Assembly (NCBI RefSeq): GCF_902143515.1
Contig: NZ_CABFVD010000007.1
Location: forward strand, 21,425-85,424
Source: Hathewaya massiliensis
Lineage (GTDB): Bacteria; Bacillota; Clostridia; Clostridiales; Clostridiaceae
Direction: 5' to 3'
DNA length: 64,000 bases
Shown here: in pieces, positions 62,448-64,000 of the stretch
Layout: each line of letters opens with the position of its first letter
Position numbering within the stretch: the first letter of the stretch is position 1
The notes under the pieces: generated by a model
Seen by the model: the letters and a program-made list of their open reading frames with translations, nothing else
Database searches by the model: none
Told to the model about the DNA's origin: nothing
Translations under genes and position numbers: made by a program

Positions 62448-64000
62448 ATGAGTCACGAAATTTTAAACAATGAACTTGATGAAGCTACTAAATTATTAAT
62501 TAGCAAAGTTGAATCAATGGAAGAAGAGATTAATAATAACAAAGAAGAATTAAGTGAAAAGGATAAAGAAATCCAACAACTTAAAAATGAGATAGCATTT
62601 TTAAAGGGTGTTATATCTAATAGAAATAGAAAGATATTCGGAGCATCCAGTGAACAAGTAGATGCTAACCAATTATCTTTTTTTAACGAAGCTGAAAAAC
62701 ATAGTGATTCAAAGGTAGAAGAACCTACTTTAGAGGAAATTACATATAAAAGAGCCAAGAAAAGCAATTATACTGGAAAGAAAGACAATTTAGCTAATTT
62801 AGAAAGAGTTGTTGTTGAACATAAATTAGAAGGTGAGGATCTTAACTGCAAGGAATGTGGTGAAGAACTTACTCCTATCGGAGTTAAATCTAGAAAAGAA
62901 GTTGTTAAATACATTCCTGCTAAATTAATAATTGAGGAGCATGTTGTTTATAGCTATGCTTGTAAAACATGCGAAAGAGCCACTGGTGAAAGTAAAATAG
63001 TTTCACCAGAAACACCTAAAACTATTTTTTATAATAGCATGGCCTCAAATGAGTTAATTGCACATACCCTAATACTTAAATATCAACATGCAATGCCACT
63101 ATATAGGCAAGAAACTTACTTTAATATGATGGGTGCTACTCTTTCAAGGCAGACTCTATGCAATTGGACTATGTCTGCAGCGACAGCTCTGGAGCCTATA
63201 TATAAACATATGAAGAAAGAATTGCTTAGCCGTAATTACATTAATGCTGATGAAACTACTCTGAAAGTAATTAATGATAATGGCAAGGATTCTAAAGCTA
63301 AAAAGTACATGTGGTTATATATGAGTAATACCAACTCTAAGCCTGTGATCTTATATGATTACCAAAGCACTAGATCAAGCTCTTGCCCTAAAAATTTCTT
63401 AGGAGATTTTAAAGGATTTCTCCAAACGGATGGATATAATGGATACAATTCCGTTAGCGGAGCTACAAGGGTATACTGCTTGGCTCACATAAGAAGATAC
63501 TTTCATAATATAATAGTAGATTTAGATAAAGAAGCCCTAAAAAATTCTAGAGGAGTAATAGGGTTTAATTATTGTGAGCAAATTTATAAGCTTGAAAAAG
63601 AACTTAGAGAATCTTATTCAAGTGATGAAAATTATTGTGATATTAGATTTAAAATAAGAGCTGAGAAACTAGCCCCAATTATAAATAATTTTATCGATTA
63701 TGTTGAAAGAGAAATAAAAGATGCTCTTCCAAGAAGTCCGTTAGGTAAGGCACTTGAGTATGCTAAAAAGCATTTACCGGGATTAAAAAATGTATTATTA
63801 GATGGTTCTTTAGAAGTTGATAATAATGCTGCTGAAAGAGCTATCAAACCTTTTGTAATAGGTAGAAAAAACTTCCTTTTTGCAAATACTGCTAAGGGTG
63901 CAACTGCAAGTAGCAATATTTATAGTATTGTTGAAACTGCCAAGGCTAATAATTTAGTTGTAGAAAGATACTTGGTTTATCTATTTGATAATCTATCAAA
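62448..64000 (+). CDS. tnpC: IS66-family transposase TnpC (3' end beyond the window)
   Basis: The reading frame stays open from ATG 62448 to the window edge, over 517 codons, so the gene is partial at its 3' end. Domains in order: an N-terminal coiled coil (about 5-55, typical leucine-zipper-like region of TnpC), a zinc finger with Cys pairs in NCKECGEEL and YACKTCERAT, and the DDE catalytic core with Asp 268 (YINADETT), Asp 328 (LQTDGYNGYN) and Glu 463 (NNAAERAIKPF). All catalytic residues are present. AAAGGGG precedes the ATG by 5 nt. A full IS66 TnpC is only slightly longer, so little is missing. Confidence 0.95.
   Translation, partial: MSHEILNNELDEATKLLISKVESMEEEINNNKEELSEKDKEIQQLKNEIAFLKGVISNRNRKIFGASSEQVDANQLSFFNEAEKHSDSKVEEPTLEEITYKRAKKSNYTGKKDNLANLERVVVEHKLEGEDLNCKECGEELTPIGVKSRKEVVKYIPAKLIIEEHVVYSYACKTCERATGESKIVSPETPKTIFYNSMASNELIAHTLILKYQHAMPLYRQETYFNMMGATLSRQTLCNWTMSAATALEPIYKHMKKELLSRNYINADETTLKVINDNGKDSKAKKYMWLYMSNTNSKPVILYDYQSTRSSSCPKNFLGDFKGFLQTDGYNGYNSVSGATRVYCLAHIRRYFHNIIVDLDKEALKNSRGVIGFNYCEQIYKLEKELRESYSSDENYCDIRFKIRAEKLAPIINNFIDYVEREIKDALPRSPLGKALEYAKKHLPGLKNVLLDGSLEVDNNAAERAIKPFVIGRKNFLFANTAKGATASSNIYSIVETAKANNLVVERYLVYLFDNLS

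Larger units (their letters stand above)
61597..64000 (+). mobile_element. IS66-family insertion sequence (right end beyond the window)
   Basis: The left end begins GTAAGCG at 61597, the IS66-type terminal sequence. The gene order tnpA-tnpB-tnpC is typical. At least 2404 bp lie in the window; the right inverted repeat and the matching 8-bp target duplicate (left copy would be ATTTAACT at 61589-61596) are outside it. tnpB carries a frameshift, so the copy may not transpose on its own. Confidence 0.9.

Noticed and set aside
1..64000. CRISPR array, prophage, toxin-antitoxin or defence island
   Set aside because: No regularly spaced repeats, phage structural genes or recognisable paired toxin and antitoxin genes were seen on either strand.

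Overview
The window is a low-GC chromosomal segment from an anaerobic, spore-forming Firmicute, most likely a Clostridium sensu stricto species. The basis is AT-rich intergenic DNA, strong AGGAGG-type ribosome sites, spoVS and a CotS-family gene, an IspH-ribosomal protein S1 fusion, a T-box leader, a TPP riboswitch, and the block miaB-mutS-mutL-miaA-hfq. Species cannot be fixed from the sequence alone.

Region by region. 1-6.6 kb: spoVS between two similar hairpin elements, an RluB-type pseudouridine synthase with an MnmM-like methyltransferase, an RpiR-type regulator, glutamate dehydrogenase, a HAD phosphatase and the CCA-adding enzyme. 6.6-8.05 kb: a complete IS4-family element with 15-bp inverted ends and a 9-bp target duplication that covers the cca stop codon. 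8.1-14.2 kb: asnA behind an AAC-specifier T-box, a CapA-like protein that lacks its catalytic motifs, a nicotinamidase-like hydrolase paired with an ADP-ribosylglycohydrolase-like protein, and an NAD(P)H:rubredoxin reductase-type flavoprotein. 14.3-16.6 kb: TPP riboswitch and thiC, a 50-codon gene with its own promoter, and yajQ. 16.9-25.8 kb: potABCD, CBS and DUF378 proteins, purB, a Xer-like recombinase, a zinc-ribbon protein and SOS-controlled lexA.

25.9-34.5 kb is the DNA repair/tRNA modification run miaB-mutS-mutL-miaA-hfq plus a PLP lyase-like gene, all on the minus strand. 34.7-43.2 kb holds two aminotransferases, a GNAT enzyme, a CotS-family protein, ispH-rpsA, cmk and a BaiN-like flavoprotein. 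43.4-59.8 kb mixes transport (gltS, a dicarboxylate/amino acid symporter, a CtpE-like P-type ATPase) with small redox, DNA repair and regulatory genes and one tRNA-Glu(CUC). Many neighbouring units are separated by strong, often bidirectional, terminators.

The last 6 kb (from about 57.4 kb) is the least ordinary part. It contains a cluster of three long palindromes with no attached gene, a membrane-anchored protein with an L7/L12-type C-terminal domain, and a decayed stretch. That stretch holds a 5'-truncated DUF218 gene, an unidentified frameshifted fragment, a fossil yjdF, and a gene cut by an IS66-family element that runs off the window. The IS66 element has a frameshifted tnpB and an intact tnpC up to the edge. 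In both insertion sequences the first gene's ribosome site lies inside a long hairpin that would form in read-through transcripts. I found no CRISPR array, prophage or obvious defence island.
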